A stretch of DNA of 64,000 bases, from the NCBI RefSeq assembly GCF_001999905.1, contig NZ_CP019640.1, positions 2,832,001 through 2,896,000 of the forward strand, given 5' to 3'. Position numbers and translations under genes: made by a program. The notes beneath the pieces were generated by a model. The model was not told the DNA's origin and did no database searches. It was given only the letters and a program-made list of their open reading frames with translations. Within the stretch, counting starts at the first letter, position 1. Each line of letters starts with the position of its first letter. Positions 1-7,995 of this stretch are shown in pieces. Origin of the DNA: Planococcus lenghuensis. Its GTDB lineage: Bacteria; Bacillota; Bacilli; Bacillales_A; Planococcaceae.

Positions 1-11
1 ATTCTAAGCTG

Positions 12-154
12 TCCCTGTATCAGGTGCAATTATGGCTATTTCTCTTTTTCAATAAAAATACAGAAGCCTTCCTCGAGATCACTTGATTTCACTGAGGATG
101 ACTACTTTTTCATGCAATTGTCGTGAATAAACTGAATTGTTCCTGTCCCAGGGA
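12..154 (+). repeat. 143-bp REP-like repeat, copy 1
   Basis: The unit starts with TCCCTG and ends with CAGGGA, so its ends are inverted repeats (TCCCTGTATCAGG against TCCCTGGGACAGG read on the other strand). The middle folds into a second stem around CCTCGAG...CTGAGG. Copies of exactly the same length lie at 1630-1772 and 1882-2024, and a shortened one at 576-621. A REP-associated transposase remnant follows directly, so this is probably the repeat family that enzyme once mobilised; that link is inference. Confidence 0.75.
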
Positions 155-530
155 TGCGATTTCAACCGGCGCTACAGTGATTCCTATGCGAAACGATACA
201 ACCACATCGGGCAGATCTACCAGAAGCGCTTTTTTGCGAAAGAAGTCGACTCGCGCCTTGGTTTGCTCGCCGTGAGCAGCTACATCCACCGGAACCCCAT
301 CGAAACGAAGGTACCGATGGTGGCCCACTGATTATCCGTACAGTTCCTTCCCGCTGTATTGGGAGGCGGACAAACCCGCTCCCCCGTTTCTCGACCGGGA
401 GCTGTTGAAGAATTTGCTGCCGCCGCCTTTTGAGAAAACGAATGCCGCGTATTGTCAGTACTGCCTGACCTACAAGCAGGAAGCAGCGGAAGATCCGCAC
501 GAAGAAGAAATGGAGCCGCCGGTGATGTGA
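155..530 (+). pseudogene. REP-associated tyrosine transposase (RAYT / IS200-like Y1) remnant
   Basis: Reading from about 155, the frame gives a segment ending in SYIHRNPIE, matching the C-terminal half of RAYT Y1 transposases (a YIHLNPV-type motif). The frame stops at 329-331, but homologous-looking sequence continues one frame over from 330 (DYPYSSF...) to a stop at 528-530. The gene is therefore frameshifted. Its N-terminal half, with the HUH motif, is absent because REP-like copy 1 abuts it directly. The family processes single-stranded REP hairpins. This copy cannot encode a working enzyme. Confidence 0.7.
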
Positions 531-575
531 TTACCCGGCGGCTCGTTTCATTGCTCTCTTCTGGCCCTCATTTTC

Positions 576-621
576 TCCCTGTTATTGTTGTGAGTAAACT
601 GAATAGTGCCTGTCACAGGGA
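576..621 (+). repeat. Short (46-bp) derivative of the REP-like repeat
   Basis: It keeps the TCCCTG start and CAGGGA end of the 143-bp unit, and its right arm (GTAAACTGAATAG) resembles the right arm of copies 1, 3 and 4. The central stem is missing. It lies 46 bp after the transposase remnant, so the remnant is bracketed by family members, as is usual for RAYT genes. Confidence 0.6.
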
Positions 622-741
622 CGTGTCTAGGTTTTTAATGCAGAAAACATGGGAAAAGAATCAGTATTAACTTCTGATAACCACTCATGCTGTATTTTCT
701 TCGGTTAATAGCTGAAGAAGATCTTATGGGAGGTAATTATT

Positions 742-939
742 ATGAGCAAAGTTCAGAATGTTAAAAATATAATCGGTTACCTTTAGATAGCGGGATTTCC
801 ACTGACAAAAGAACAGGTGAACCACTTGCTGTTAGATAAGAAGCTTCCACATATCCGTTATGGTTATGTCATCTTGATTTTTGAAGAACACATCGATTGG
901 TGGATATACCAGCAAAAACGAAAAGAAGTTCAGAAATAG
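742..939 (+). pseudogene. Small unknown protein with an in-frame TAG
   Basis: A GGGAGG ribosome binding site precedes ATG at 742. The frame reads MSKVQNVKNIIGYL, meets TAG at 784-786, then continues cleanly in the same frame (IAGFPLTKEQVNHLLLD...) to TAG at 937-939, about 65 codons in all. The second part has the look of a small helix-turn-helix or excisionase-like DNA-binding protein, but I do not recognise the family with certainty. A stem-loop follows directly. Nonsense mutation is the simplest reading; restart at an internal codon or readthrough cannot be excluded. Confidence 0.5.
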
Positions 940-961
940 CCTTGCGACAGCGGGGCTATTT
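934..961 (+). terminator. Hairpin terminator after the small ORF
   Basis: AAATAGCC pairs with GGCTATTT across a 12-nt loop and is followed by TCTAT. It overlaps the stop codon of the small reading frame ending at 939. Confidence 0.5.
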
Positions 962-1054
962 CTATAGAACAAAAATCCCCGGTGTGGAGTTCACTCTTTT
1001 GTTTTCCGGCCAATGTCAATTCATTGATTTCAATCAACTAGGAGGAATAGTGAC

Positions 1055-1606
1055 ATGAAAATTAGCGTATTAAACATCACTTTGTTGGCGACATTGACGC
1101 TGGCTGGCTGCGGGGAAGAAGCGGAACCGGTCGAAGAACCACCAGTCGAGGCTGAACCGGCCGTGGAAGAATCAGCTGCGGAAGAACCCACTGAAGAAGA
1201 ACCGGCTGTGGAAGAACCCACTGAAGAAGAATCGGCTGAAGAAGAACCTACTGAAGAAGAAGCCATGAGTGATCAAACACCAGAAGGACTAGAAACGGAA
1301 ATTATAAACGAAGCAGTAGAGGCCGATTTTGAAATGTTGACCGCAGGGGAATATGGGGAGGAAGTGCTTTATGTGACAGGTGAAGCTACCGAAGTGGAGA
1401 ATGAGCAGGCAGACGGTGCCACATTCACACTTGAAACGGATGGCGGGCCATTGGTGATCACGAATATGTCTGAGACCGAAGTGACAGCAGGAGACAGCAT
1501 AGTTGTTTATGGAACATACGGAGGTGAAGACGAAGCGTCGGGCCTGCCGAACATCATTGCGACCGTCATAACAGGCGTCACTGAAGAAGATGACGCTAAT
1601 TCATGA
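1055..1606 (+). CDS. Glu/Pro-rich lipoprotein
   Basis: This 183-residue protein follows AGGAGG with good spacing. The N-terminus is a short signal peptide ending in a lipobox (LTLAGC, Cys19), so it should be lipidated and anchored outside the membrane. Residues about 20-70 are a low-complexity acidic linker built from repeats of EEPTEEE and EEPAVEE. Residues about 80-175 form a compact domain (EVLYVTGEATEV, TFTLETDGGPLVITN, GDSIVVYGTYGG) whose strand pattern resembles an OB-fold-like ligand-binding domain; I do not recognise a named family. It stands alone between REP-like repeats. The repeat-coded linker may vary in length by slippage. Confidence 0.8.
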   Translation: MKISVLNITLLATLTLAGCGEEAEPVEEPPVEAEPAVEESAAEEPTEEEPAVEEPTEEESAEEEPTEEEAMSDQTPEGLETEIINEAVEADFEMLTAGEYGEEVLYVTGEATEVENEQADGATFTLETDGGPLVITNMSETEVTAGDSIVVYGTYGGEDEASGLPNIIATVITGVTEEDDANS

Positions 1607-1629
1607 TAAACCGGAAATTCGTTTTTTGC

Positions 1630-1772
1630 TCCCTGTGTCCCGCTCAATTATGACTACTTCTTTTTTCCAATAAACATCCAAAAGCCGTCCTCGAAATCGG
1701 TTAATTTCATTGAGGACGGCTATTTCGGCATATAATTGTTGTGGCTAAATTGAATAGTGTCTATCATAGGGA
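1630..1772 (+). repeat. 143-bp REP-like repeat, copy 3
   Basis: TCCCTG...TAGGGA ends, exactly 143 bp as in copies 1 and 4. The central stem is the cleanest here: GCCGTCCTCGAAAT pairs with ATTGAGGACGGC. It begins 24 bp after the lipoprotein gene and could also act as its transcription terminator. Confidence 0.75.
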
Positions 1773-1881
1773 TACATTTTTTAGTTTTTTCGGAATTTCT
1801 ACTTCGCTATTCTATTGACAACTTGTTCTGAAAGGGTCTGATGAATTTTTTTGATTACATTGAATAACCCTTGATAACCCT

Positions 1882-2024
1882 TCCCTGTGTTCGGTGTAAT
1901 TATGTCTATTTCATTTTTTCGGTAACTATACAAAAGCCGTCCTCAAAACCAGTTGACTTCATTGGGCACAACTTTATTTGGATACAATTGTCGTGAATAA
2001 ACTGAATTGTTTCTGTCCCAGGGA
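1882..2024 (+). repeat. 143-bp REP-like repeat, copy 4, abutting IS21
   Basis: TCCCTG at 1882 and CAGGGA ending at 2024. It is followed by the same TGCGATT as copy 1, then directly by the truncated IS21 transposase gene. The stretch 1773-1881 between copies 3 and 4 holds no recognisable gene. Confidence 0.75.
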
Positions 2025-3408
2025 TGCGATTAATCAATTCCCTGAAAAGCAACAGTCGGACACCCGGAGGCGTCCGGATGTTGAAGCCATTCACAAAGAG
2101 ATGGCGAAAAGCGGCGTGACACTGTCTCTTCTCTACCACGAATACACAGCGGCTTGTCGAAACAGCCGTGAGATTCCTTGTAGCTACCGCCAGTTCTGCC
2201 GGTTCTATCGTCAATTCGCGATGACGACGAAAGCGACCATGCGCATCAAACGGAAACCCGGCGAGATTTTGGAAGTCGACTGGGCTGGTCAGACGGCTGA
2301 ACTGCAGGACCCGGTTACAGGAGAAATAGCTCCTGCCTATGTATTTGTCACAGCGCTTCCGTGCAGTCAGTATGCCTACGTTGAAGCGTTTCAATCGATG
2401 GATGCCGAAAGCTGGATTGCGGGTCACCAGAATGCGTTCCGGTTCTTTGGCGGCGTAACGCGAACCATTGTGCCTGATAACTTGAAAACGGGTGTGGAGA
2501 AGTCGTCCCGCTCTGAACCGGTCATCAACCGGACCTATCAGGAGATGGCTGAACATTACCAGACGGTCGTCATACCGGCTAGAGTGGGCCGGCCGAAAGA
2601 CAAGCCGAGCGTGGAAGGTGCCGTCGGCATCATCTCCACTTGGATCATCGCGTCTCTCCGGAATGAAACGTTCTTCTCATTGCGGGAGCTGAATGCGGCA
2701 ATACAGGAAAAACTGAAGGAATTCAATGAACGGCCCTTCCAGAAGCGAAAGGGAAACCGGCTTACCGCTTTTCTGGAAGAGGAAAAATTCGCTCTCCTGC
2801 CATTACCGACTCTCCCTTATGAGTTGGCAACGTGGCAGAAGATGACCGTCCAATATGACTATCATATCCACGTGGAGAAGATGTACTATTCCGTTCCCTA
2901 TGAATACATCAAGCATGTAGTAGATGTACGAATTACACGAACAATGATCGAAGTCTTCTTCAACAACTTCCGGATCGCTTCACATAAACGCTATTACGGC
3001 AACGAAGGTCATCCAACCACGGTTTCGGAACACATGCCGGCCCAGCACCAGCAGTATGTCGATTTCAACCGTGACTATTTCTTGGAGTGGGCGAAGACCG
3101 CCGGTCCTTACACAGAGACGACCATGAAAGCTATACTCGCCGCCTACAGAGTGGAAAAACAGGCACTGAAATCATGCCTGGCGCTCACCAAACTGGCGGA
3201 CCAATACTCAATCGAGCGAGTGGAAACGGCCTGCGGCCGGGCGCTCGACTATTCGCCGCGACCCAATCTAACCAGCATCAAAACGATATTGAAGACCGGA
3301 CAGGACCGGCTCCAGTCCTCAGAATCCGACTCGACAGAAAAGAATCAGGCAACGTCCTCACACGGATACACAAGAGGCGCAGCTTACTTTGGGAGGAAAG
3401 AGAAATGA
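2025..3408 (+). pseudogene. istA: IS21 transposase IstA, 5'-truncated
   Basis: The homology starts abruptly at about residue FPEKQQ, so roughly 60 N-terminal residues, including the DNA-binding helix-turn-helix, are absent. An artificial open frame runs in from the REP-like repeat (start at 1978). The catalytic core is complete: VDWAG for the first Asp, VPDNLK for the second Asp and KPSVEGAV for the Glu. The C-terminal end overlaps istB by the stop/start ATGA. IstA family members cut and join IS21 ends with help from the IstB ATPase. Without its DNA-binding domain this copy is probably inactive. Confidence 0.75.
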
Positions 3409-4148
3409 CAAAAGAAAGCACAGTGACGAAATTGCACGAAATGCGGCTCAGCTCAATGGCAGAACAGTTTCAGAATCAGCTGTTAAGCCCCGAGTACAAC
3501 GAATTATCCTTCGAGGAACGCTTCAATCTGCTTGTGGACGTGGAGTGGTCCCGCCGCAAGAACAATAAGCTTGAACGCCTGATTCGAAAAGCGGATTTCC
3601 GTTATGGCCAGGCATGTATCGAAGATATCGAATATCACGCGGACCCGAAACTCGACAAGGCACAGATTCTCCGGCTCGCATCCGGCAATTACATACAGGA
3701 GAAGCAGAATCTCATCATCAAAGGCGCTTCCGGTAACGGGAAATCCTACCTCGCCTGCGCCTTCGGCGTAGCAGCCTGTCGGCAATTTTATTCAGTCCGC
3801 TATGTCCGACTTCCGAACTTACTAGATGAGCTGGCGGTCGCAAGGGGCGAAGGCATTTACCAGAAAGTGATGAAAGTCTATAAGAAAGTGGATCTGCTTA
3901 TCTTGGATGAGTGGATGCTTACTTCTTTGCGGGAGAGCGAGGCACGGGATGTCTTGGAGTTAGTTGAAGCACGCCAACAAGTCGCATCCACCGTCTACTG
4001 TTCCCAATTCGATACACAAGGCTGGTATGAAAAGATCGGTGAAGCGACACTGACTGACGCCATCCTGGACCGAATCATCCACAGCTCCCACAGCATTCTG
4101 ATTGACGGCAAAATGTCGATGCGGGAACGCCATGGATTAAATGCCTAA
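3405..4148 (+). CDS. istB: IS21 transposition helper ATPase IstB
   Basis: This 247-residue AAA+ ATPase starts at ATG 3405, overlapping the istA stop, with GGGAGG just upstream. Walker A is GASGNGKS at about residues 106-113 and Walker B is LLILDEW near residue 166. Length is normal for IstB. IstB assembles on target DNA and activates IstA; it is related to DnaA/DnaC loaders. The gene looks intact although its partner is truncated, so it could serve another IS21 copy elsewhere. Confidence 0.9.
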   Translation: MTKESTVTKLHEMRLSSMAEQFQNQLLSPEYNELSFEERFNLLVDVEWSRRKNNKLERLIRKADFRYGQACIEDIEYHADPKLDKAQILRLASGNYIQEKQNLIIKGASGNGKSYLACAFGVAACRQFYSVRYVRLPNLLDELAVARGEGIYQKVMKVYKKVDLLILDEWMLTSLRESEARDVLELVEARQQVASTVYCSQFDTQGWYEKIGEATLTDAILDRIIHSSHSILIDGKMSMRERHGLNA

Positions 4149-4162
4149 ACTCTAGTGGACCG

Positions 4163-4345
4163 TCACCGTCAGGTGATGGTTCTTTTTGTCAGTTGCCTGT
4201 CCCTCTGCCTGACCGCAGTGTCCCTCAATCCTGTCTCGGCTGTCCCTGAAACTTGGCACAAGTGTCCCTATTTGTTATTGACGTCTGATTTTGTCTGGAA
4301 ATTGACGGTTCTTTTTGTCCCCAACCTGACGGTTTCTTTGTCCGG
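4163..4345. repeat. Left-end transposase-binding repeats
   Basis: There are three direct copies of TGAYGGTTCTTTTTGTC (4174-4191, 4303-4320, 4327-4343), with further TGTCCCT-type half-sites between them (for example around 4199, 4221, 4245 and 4263). No gene is convincing in this stretch. The arrangement suits cooperative transposase binding. Confidence 0.55.
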
Positions 4346-4370
4346 AAAAATAGAGAAAAACGAGGGGGAA

Positions 4371-5171
4371 CTAGGCCAGTTCTCCCTCGATCACTTTCTT
4401 CACCATCCGGTCGTCGATGATGCGATTTCCATTCTGCGCCGCAAACAACAGGCAATGCGTTGCCAGCTTGTTGATGAGGCGCGACGCACCACTCGAATAG
4501 CTGAACACCTCATCAATCGCGGATTCGCTGAAGATATCCCGTCCGACACCTGAGAAGGAAAGATGTTTGTTCATGTACTGTTCGGTCTCCGCCCGGTCAA
4601 GATGATGCAGCCGGAATTGGATATCAATCCGCTGGCGGATAGCTGCGAAGGATTGGAGCTGAAGGCGCTCCCACAGTTCGTTCTGCCCGACCATGATCAG
4701 CGCCATCGGACTCTGGGCATCCATGCGGAAGTTCAGGAGGAACCGCACCTCTTCCAACATCTCCCGGTCGAGTAAGTGGGCTTCATCCACCACACAGACG
4801 GGCGTCAGCTTATGGATGCCTTTCATCAGTTCGATTTCGCGATGCAGTTGCCGCTTGGCATCGCCCCGATAAAACTTGGACTCGAGTCCCAATTGTTCCA
4901 ACAGCCCCTTATAGAAATGCCGGGGCGTCAACTTTGAGTCTGACAGATAAAGCAGCTTAAAGCGCGAAGGATCCAGTTGATCCGTAAACCGGCGGATGGC
5001 GGTGGTCTTTCCGAGTCCGCATTCACCGGTCATGACCGCGAAGAGCTGCCGTTCTGCGGCATAGTTCAGCCGGCCAAGGATTTCTTCCAGCTGATTCGAT
5101 TCGTACAATTCGGCGGTCGGGATGTCCCGGGAGAACGGCGTGGCACGCATCTCAAAGAACGATTCAAACAT
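4371..5171 (-). CDS. ExeA/TniB-like AAA ATPase of the transposon
   Basis: This protein of about 266 residues has Walker A GECGLGKTT near residues 48-56 and Walker B VCVVDEAHLL near residues 126-135, then a sensor region and a C-terminal lid (SGASRLINKLA). Such proteins pair with DDE transposases in Tn7/Tn5053-like elements, where they select and mark the target. ATG at 5171 is preferred over the codon at 5180 because it has GGGGG at good spacing and sits inside the last codons of the transposase gene, implying translational coupling. It appears intact. Confidence 0.8.
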   Translation of the reverse strand: MFESFFEMRATPFSRDIPTAELYESNQLEEILGRLNYAAERQLFAVMTGECGLGKTTAIRRFTDQLDPSRFKLLYLSDSKLTPRHFYKGLLEQLGLESKFYRGDAKRQLHREIELMKGIHKLTPVCVVDEAHLLDREMLEEVRFLLNFRMDAQSPMALIMVGQNELWERLQLQSFAAIRQRIDIQFRLHHLDRAETEQYMNKHLSFSGVGRDIFSESAIDEVFSYSSGASRLINKLATHCLLFAAQNGNRIIDDRMVKKVIEGELA

Positions 5172-6519
5172 GTTCCGCACCCCCTTTTCCGATGTGACGG
5201 AAGCTCACGGCCGGCACACTCGGTGTCACGGCAGCTGCCTTGCGGTCCGCGTTCACTTTTTTGGCCCCTTGCAGGAGGCGAGATGAACCGGCAGGTTCTT
5301 TCGTCATCTTTTCCGGTAGCGCTGGTCGCTTCCCAGTCTTCTCGGTGATGACCATTTCCCGCGCTTTCCAGCTATCATAACCTGGATAGTCGACGGTCAG
5401 TTCGCGGGTGTCCTGCGGATCAAACGTAATTTCCACCTTGCAGCCGACAAAGTTGAGACCGACTTCATATTTGCGGTCCTGGAAACTGATGCAGCCCGAT
5501 TTATCGACTTTCCGCGTCTCCGCATGCAGGAAGGCATGGGCCAGCTCTTCGGCTGAGACCGAACGGAGCTGGGTCGATTCGTTGCGAAACGCTTCAAATG
5601 GCGTCTTGCCGTCCAGTGCGCTGTGTGGTTTGTGGGCGTAGCGCTCTTTCACCCAGACATCCAACCAGCCGTTCAGTTCATCGACGGTCTTCGGTTCTTC
5701 GAGTCGCACTTCCTGCAGGAACTCGTCAAAGGTTCGATTGAACCGCTCGACCTTGCCGGTCGATTCTGGTGAATAGGGGCGGGCATATAAAAGCCGTGTG
5801 CCGAGCTTGGAACAGGTTCGCGCCATCCATTTGGTGCGATATTGCTTGCCGTTGTCGAAGTAGACGCTCTCCGGTACCCCATGCTTCCGGATGGATTCAC
5901 GAAATGCATCTTCCACGCAGCGCGCATCCAACATCGGATAGAATGCCACATGGAGCGGGAAGCGGGTCGCATCATCCAGGAACGCCACCATGTAGACCTG
6001 TTTCTTCGTCCCGTTTGGCCCGATCGGCAGGTAGGGTCCGTATTTGATATCCGAATGCCAGAGGGCATTCCGACGGCGTTTCTGAAATCGCCGCACGGCG
6101 CCCGATGTCTCATGATACATTTTCATCTGACGGGCGCTATACCCTTGTTTTGACAGGCGTTCCTGTAACGTGCTGCGCTTCAATTCGCCTTTTGCGACGA
6201 CACCGTCCCACTCAAGAATCTGGATAATCGAGGCGATGCTCCGGCTCGGAACCTCTCGTCTCAGGAGGATTGCCTGCTCCACCACGTGATCTTGAAGCTC
6301 CCGGGGAACCGAACGGTATGGTTTCTGCTTCAGCCCTTCAAAGCCTTCCTTCTTGAACTGCGCGACGTAGCGTCGGATGGTGCGTTCGGAGAGGCCGTGC
6401 CGCTCACAGATTTGCCGGCGGAGCTTTTGCAGTTCCTGGGCATCCAACTTTTCATTCAATAGAGGCGCAATCATCTGAAACCGATGGGTTGCGAGTTCTT
6501 CCGCTTTTGTCCTTGCCAC
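5164..6519 (-). CDS. DDE transposase/integrase (rve-type) of the transposon
   Basis: About 451 residues. The N-terminal helix-turn-helix (GLSERTIRRYVAQF) is followed by a second winged-helix-like region, then an RNase-H-fold catalytic core with WHSDIKYG (Asp), YFDNGKQY (Asp) and STGKVERFNR (Glu), and a basic C-terminal tail. GTG at 6519 has GGAG eight bases upstream; the frame is open to 6528. The last codons overlap the ATPase gene. The core resembles IS481/Mu-type integrases, and the ATPase partner places it with Tn7/Mu-like systems. All three catalytic residues are present. Confidence 0.8.
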   Translation of the reverse strand: MARTKAEELATHRFQMIAPLLNEKLDAQELQKLRRQICERHGLSERTIRRYVAQFKKEGFEGLKQKPYRSVPRELQDHVVEQAILLRREVPSRSIASIIQILEWDGVVAKGELKRSTLQERLSKQGYSARQMKMYHETSGAVRRFQKRRRNALWHSDIKYGPYLPIGPNGTKKQVYMVAFLDDATRFPLHVAFYPMLDARCVEDAFRESIRKHGVPESVYFDNGKQYRTKWMARTCSKLGTRLLYARPYSPESTGKVERFNRTFDEFLQEVRLEEPKTVDELNGWLDVWVKERYAHKPHSALDGKTPFEAFRNESTQLRSVSAEELAHAFLHAETRKVDKSGCISFQDRKYEVGLNFVGCKVEITFDPQDTRELTVDYPGYDSWKAREMVITEKTGKRPALPEKMTKEPAGSSRLLQGAKKVNADRKAAAVTPSVPAVSFRHIGKGGAEHV

Positions 6520-6558
6520 TTTCAACACTCCTTCTTGTTCGGATAGTTGAAGTGTAAT

Positions 6559-7098
6559 TCACGGACTGTTGGACAAAAAGGCAGAACGGGTATGTATCCA
6601 AAAATGATGGTTGGCAACCGGGCGGACAATCTTTGCCAGCCATCCGCCTTCTGCACCAAACCATTGTCCAATTCGCTCATGCGCAGGCAGCTTCCGACTG
6701 GACAGGTCGATCGCTGAGGTCTCATTTTCCCGGAACTGGATGAAGAGAGATTGAAGGATAAAGAGCCAGTAATCGATCAGATCAAAGAACCAATACCGCC
6801 AACGATAAAGGGTCGATTCATCAGCTGCCACCGTCAGGTGGCCAGTGGGGCGGGTCGCCTCCTCGATGACATCCGCACCGTATCGTTTATAGGGCACAAT
6901 CACATCCGGTAATTCATGATGGATCTTTTCACATCCCCTGCAGCGCAACCGTCTAATGATGAATGTACGGGATTCACCGCTGTCTTCTCTTACTTTCCGT
7001 TCTCTGGAGCCAATGACCTTGTACGCTGTATGACTGCAACAGGGACAAGGAACCTTTTCTGCACACCTAATAAAAAACGCCTTTCGAGGTGCATTCTT
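6559..7098 (-). CDS. DUF6431-type zinc-ribbon accessory protein of the transposon
   Basis: The open frame extends upstream of the TTG at 6948 to a stop at 7099-7101. Reading it through gives a CPCC zinc-binding pair followed by CRGCEKIHHELPD and VPYKRYGAD, a pattern I associate with DUF6431 proteins found beside DDE-transposase/ATPase pairs. No ATG or GTG with a good ribosome site is visible in the upstream part, so the start is unresolved and the 5' end may be damaged. The last residues run into sequence containing an end-repeat-like GGACAAAAAG. Function in the family is unknown. Confidence 0.5.
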   Translation of the reverse strand, partial: KNAPRKAFFIRCAEKVPCPCCSHTAYKVIGSRERKVREDSGESRTFIIRRLRCRGCEKIHHELPDVIVPYKRYGADVIEEATRPTGHLTVAADESTLYRWRYWFFDLIDYWLFILQSLFIQFRENETSAIDLSSRKLPAHERIGQWFGAEGGWLAKIVRPVANHHFWIHTRSAFLSNSP

Positions 7099-7138
7099 CT
7101 ATGTTATAATGAGAGACGATTATCATATCATGTCAAGA

Positions 7139-7193
7139 GACGTCTCCCGTCGAGCTACTGGTAATAGCCGACACCAAGGGAGGCGTCTTTTCC
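7139..7193 (+). terminator. Hairpin with T-tract near the transposon right end
   Basis: GACGTCTCCC pairs with GGGAGGCGTC (9 of 10 positions) across a 29-nt loop and is followed by TTTTCCTTTC. It may shield the transposon from outside transcription, or be part of the end structure. Confidence 0.45.
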
Positions 7194-7283
7194 TTTCTTC
7201 AGGATCGTTAAGGACATTATATCCGTCAATTCCTGGACAAACAATACCATCAACTTTTGGACATTATGAAATAGCATTAACAC

Positions 7284-7574
7284 CTATTCAATGGCCATAC
7301 TCAGATGGCAGACATGGTAAAAATTCATGGCCGTAATCACTGTAATCGCCGCTTTATCTGAAATATCTTCTTTAATGAACGTAAATTCCTCAAAAGGCTG
7401 CAGCAATTCCAGCCGCGTTTCCTTCAGTTTCATATCGTAATAGTCATTCAGGTTATCAATCCCCACTACCCGGCATCTCTGCTCAAGCAGTCGCTTTGCC
7501 ACATAATAACCAATAAACCCCGCTACGCCAGTAACGAGGTATGTTTTCTTAGGATCGAGTGTTTTGTAAGGCAA
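7284..7574 (-). pseudogene. UDP-glucuronate 4-epimerase-like gene, 3'-truncated
   Basis: It starts at TTG 7574, overlapping the end of the ugd remnant, with AAGGAG upstream. The first 75 or so residues are a clean SDR N-terminus: YLVTGVAGFIGYYVAK (NAD-binding GxxGxxG), then GIDNLNDYYD and DISDKAA, as in CapI/GalE-type epimerases acting on UDP-GlcA. After that the homology stops and the frame ends within 20 codons, next to the transposon right end. About three quarters of the enzyme is lost. It would have converted UDP-glucuronate made by the upstream dehydrogenase to UDP-galacturonate. Confidence 0.75.
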
Positions 7575-7995
7575 GCTTCACCGACTCCTTTGCGTTCTCT
7601 CGGCTCACAGGTCTGCGGCCGATCGAATGATATTCCACGCCTGCTTCTTCCATTGCTTCTACCGTGTAAATATTCCGCCCATCGTAAACTAAAGGCGTTC
7701 GCATCAGCTTCTTGTACGCATCAGGCAAGACGGCTTTCACTTCTCCCCATTCGGTAAAGATAAAACAAACATTAGCATCATCCAACGCGGCTTCAGGATT
7801 TGAGACGTATGTCATACTGCCGCTCCCAATGTTCCCTTCCGGAAATACTTTCGCAAAGTTTTGTGCGCCTGCTGGATCAAACGCATAGACATCAGCACCT
7901 TGTTTGAGCAATAAAGGAACGTTTACCAATGAAGCGGCTTCTCTCAAATCATCTGTGCCAGGTTTGAACGTCAGTCCCCGCACAGCGACTTCCAA
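7549..7995 (-). pseudogene. UDP-glucose 6-dehydrogenase, C-terminal fragment
   Basis: About 148 residues of the C-terminal UDP-binding domain are intact, starting at GLTFKPGTDDLRE and ending in IGRRPVS. The N-terminal NAD domain and the catalytic Cys region are gone. The break at about 7996 joins directly to ISL3 transposase sequence, so an IS-linked deletion removed the 5' part. It overlaps the epimerase remnant by 26 bp, showing the two were once translationally coupled. The family oxidises UDP-glucose to UDP-glucuronate for capsule or teichuronic acid. Confidence 0.8.

Larger units (their letters stand above)
2025..4150 (+). mobile_element. IS21-family element, left end missing
   Basis: It contains the two genes typical of IS21, istA and istB, overlapping by ATGA. 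The left terminal repeats and the first codons of istA are gone, replaced by REP-like copy 4. The right boundary near 4150 is not certain because another transposon's end repeats begin at once. The element should be immobile by itself, although IstB is intact. Confidence 0.8.
4163..7275. mobile_element. Three-gene Tn7/Mu-like transposon (DUF6431, DDE transposase, ExeA-like ATPase)
   Basis: A DDE transposase, a partner ATPase and a DUF6431 protein lie on the minus strand between clusters of short end repeats. On the left the motif TGAYGGTTCTTTTTGTC occurs at 4174-4191, 4303-4320 and, with one base missing, 4327-4343. On the right it occurs inverted at 7212-7228 and 7235-7252. Several subterminal binding sites at each end are typical of Tn7-, Tn5053- and Mu-type elements. 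Exact outer ends and target duplication could not be fixed. The right end lies beside a truncated epimerase gene. Confidence 0.65.

Noticed and set aside
4155-4553. 132-codon plus-strand ORF over the left end of the Tn7/Mu-like element
   Set aside because: It covers the binding repeats and then runs antisense to the ATPase gene. The composition shows no protein family.
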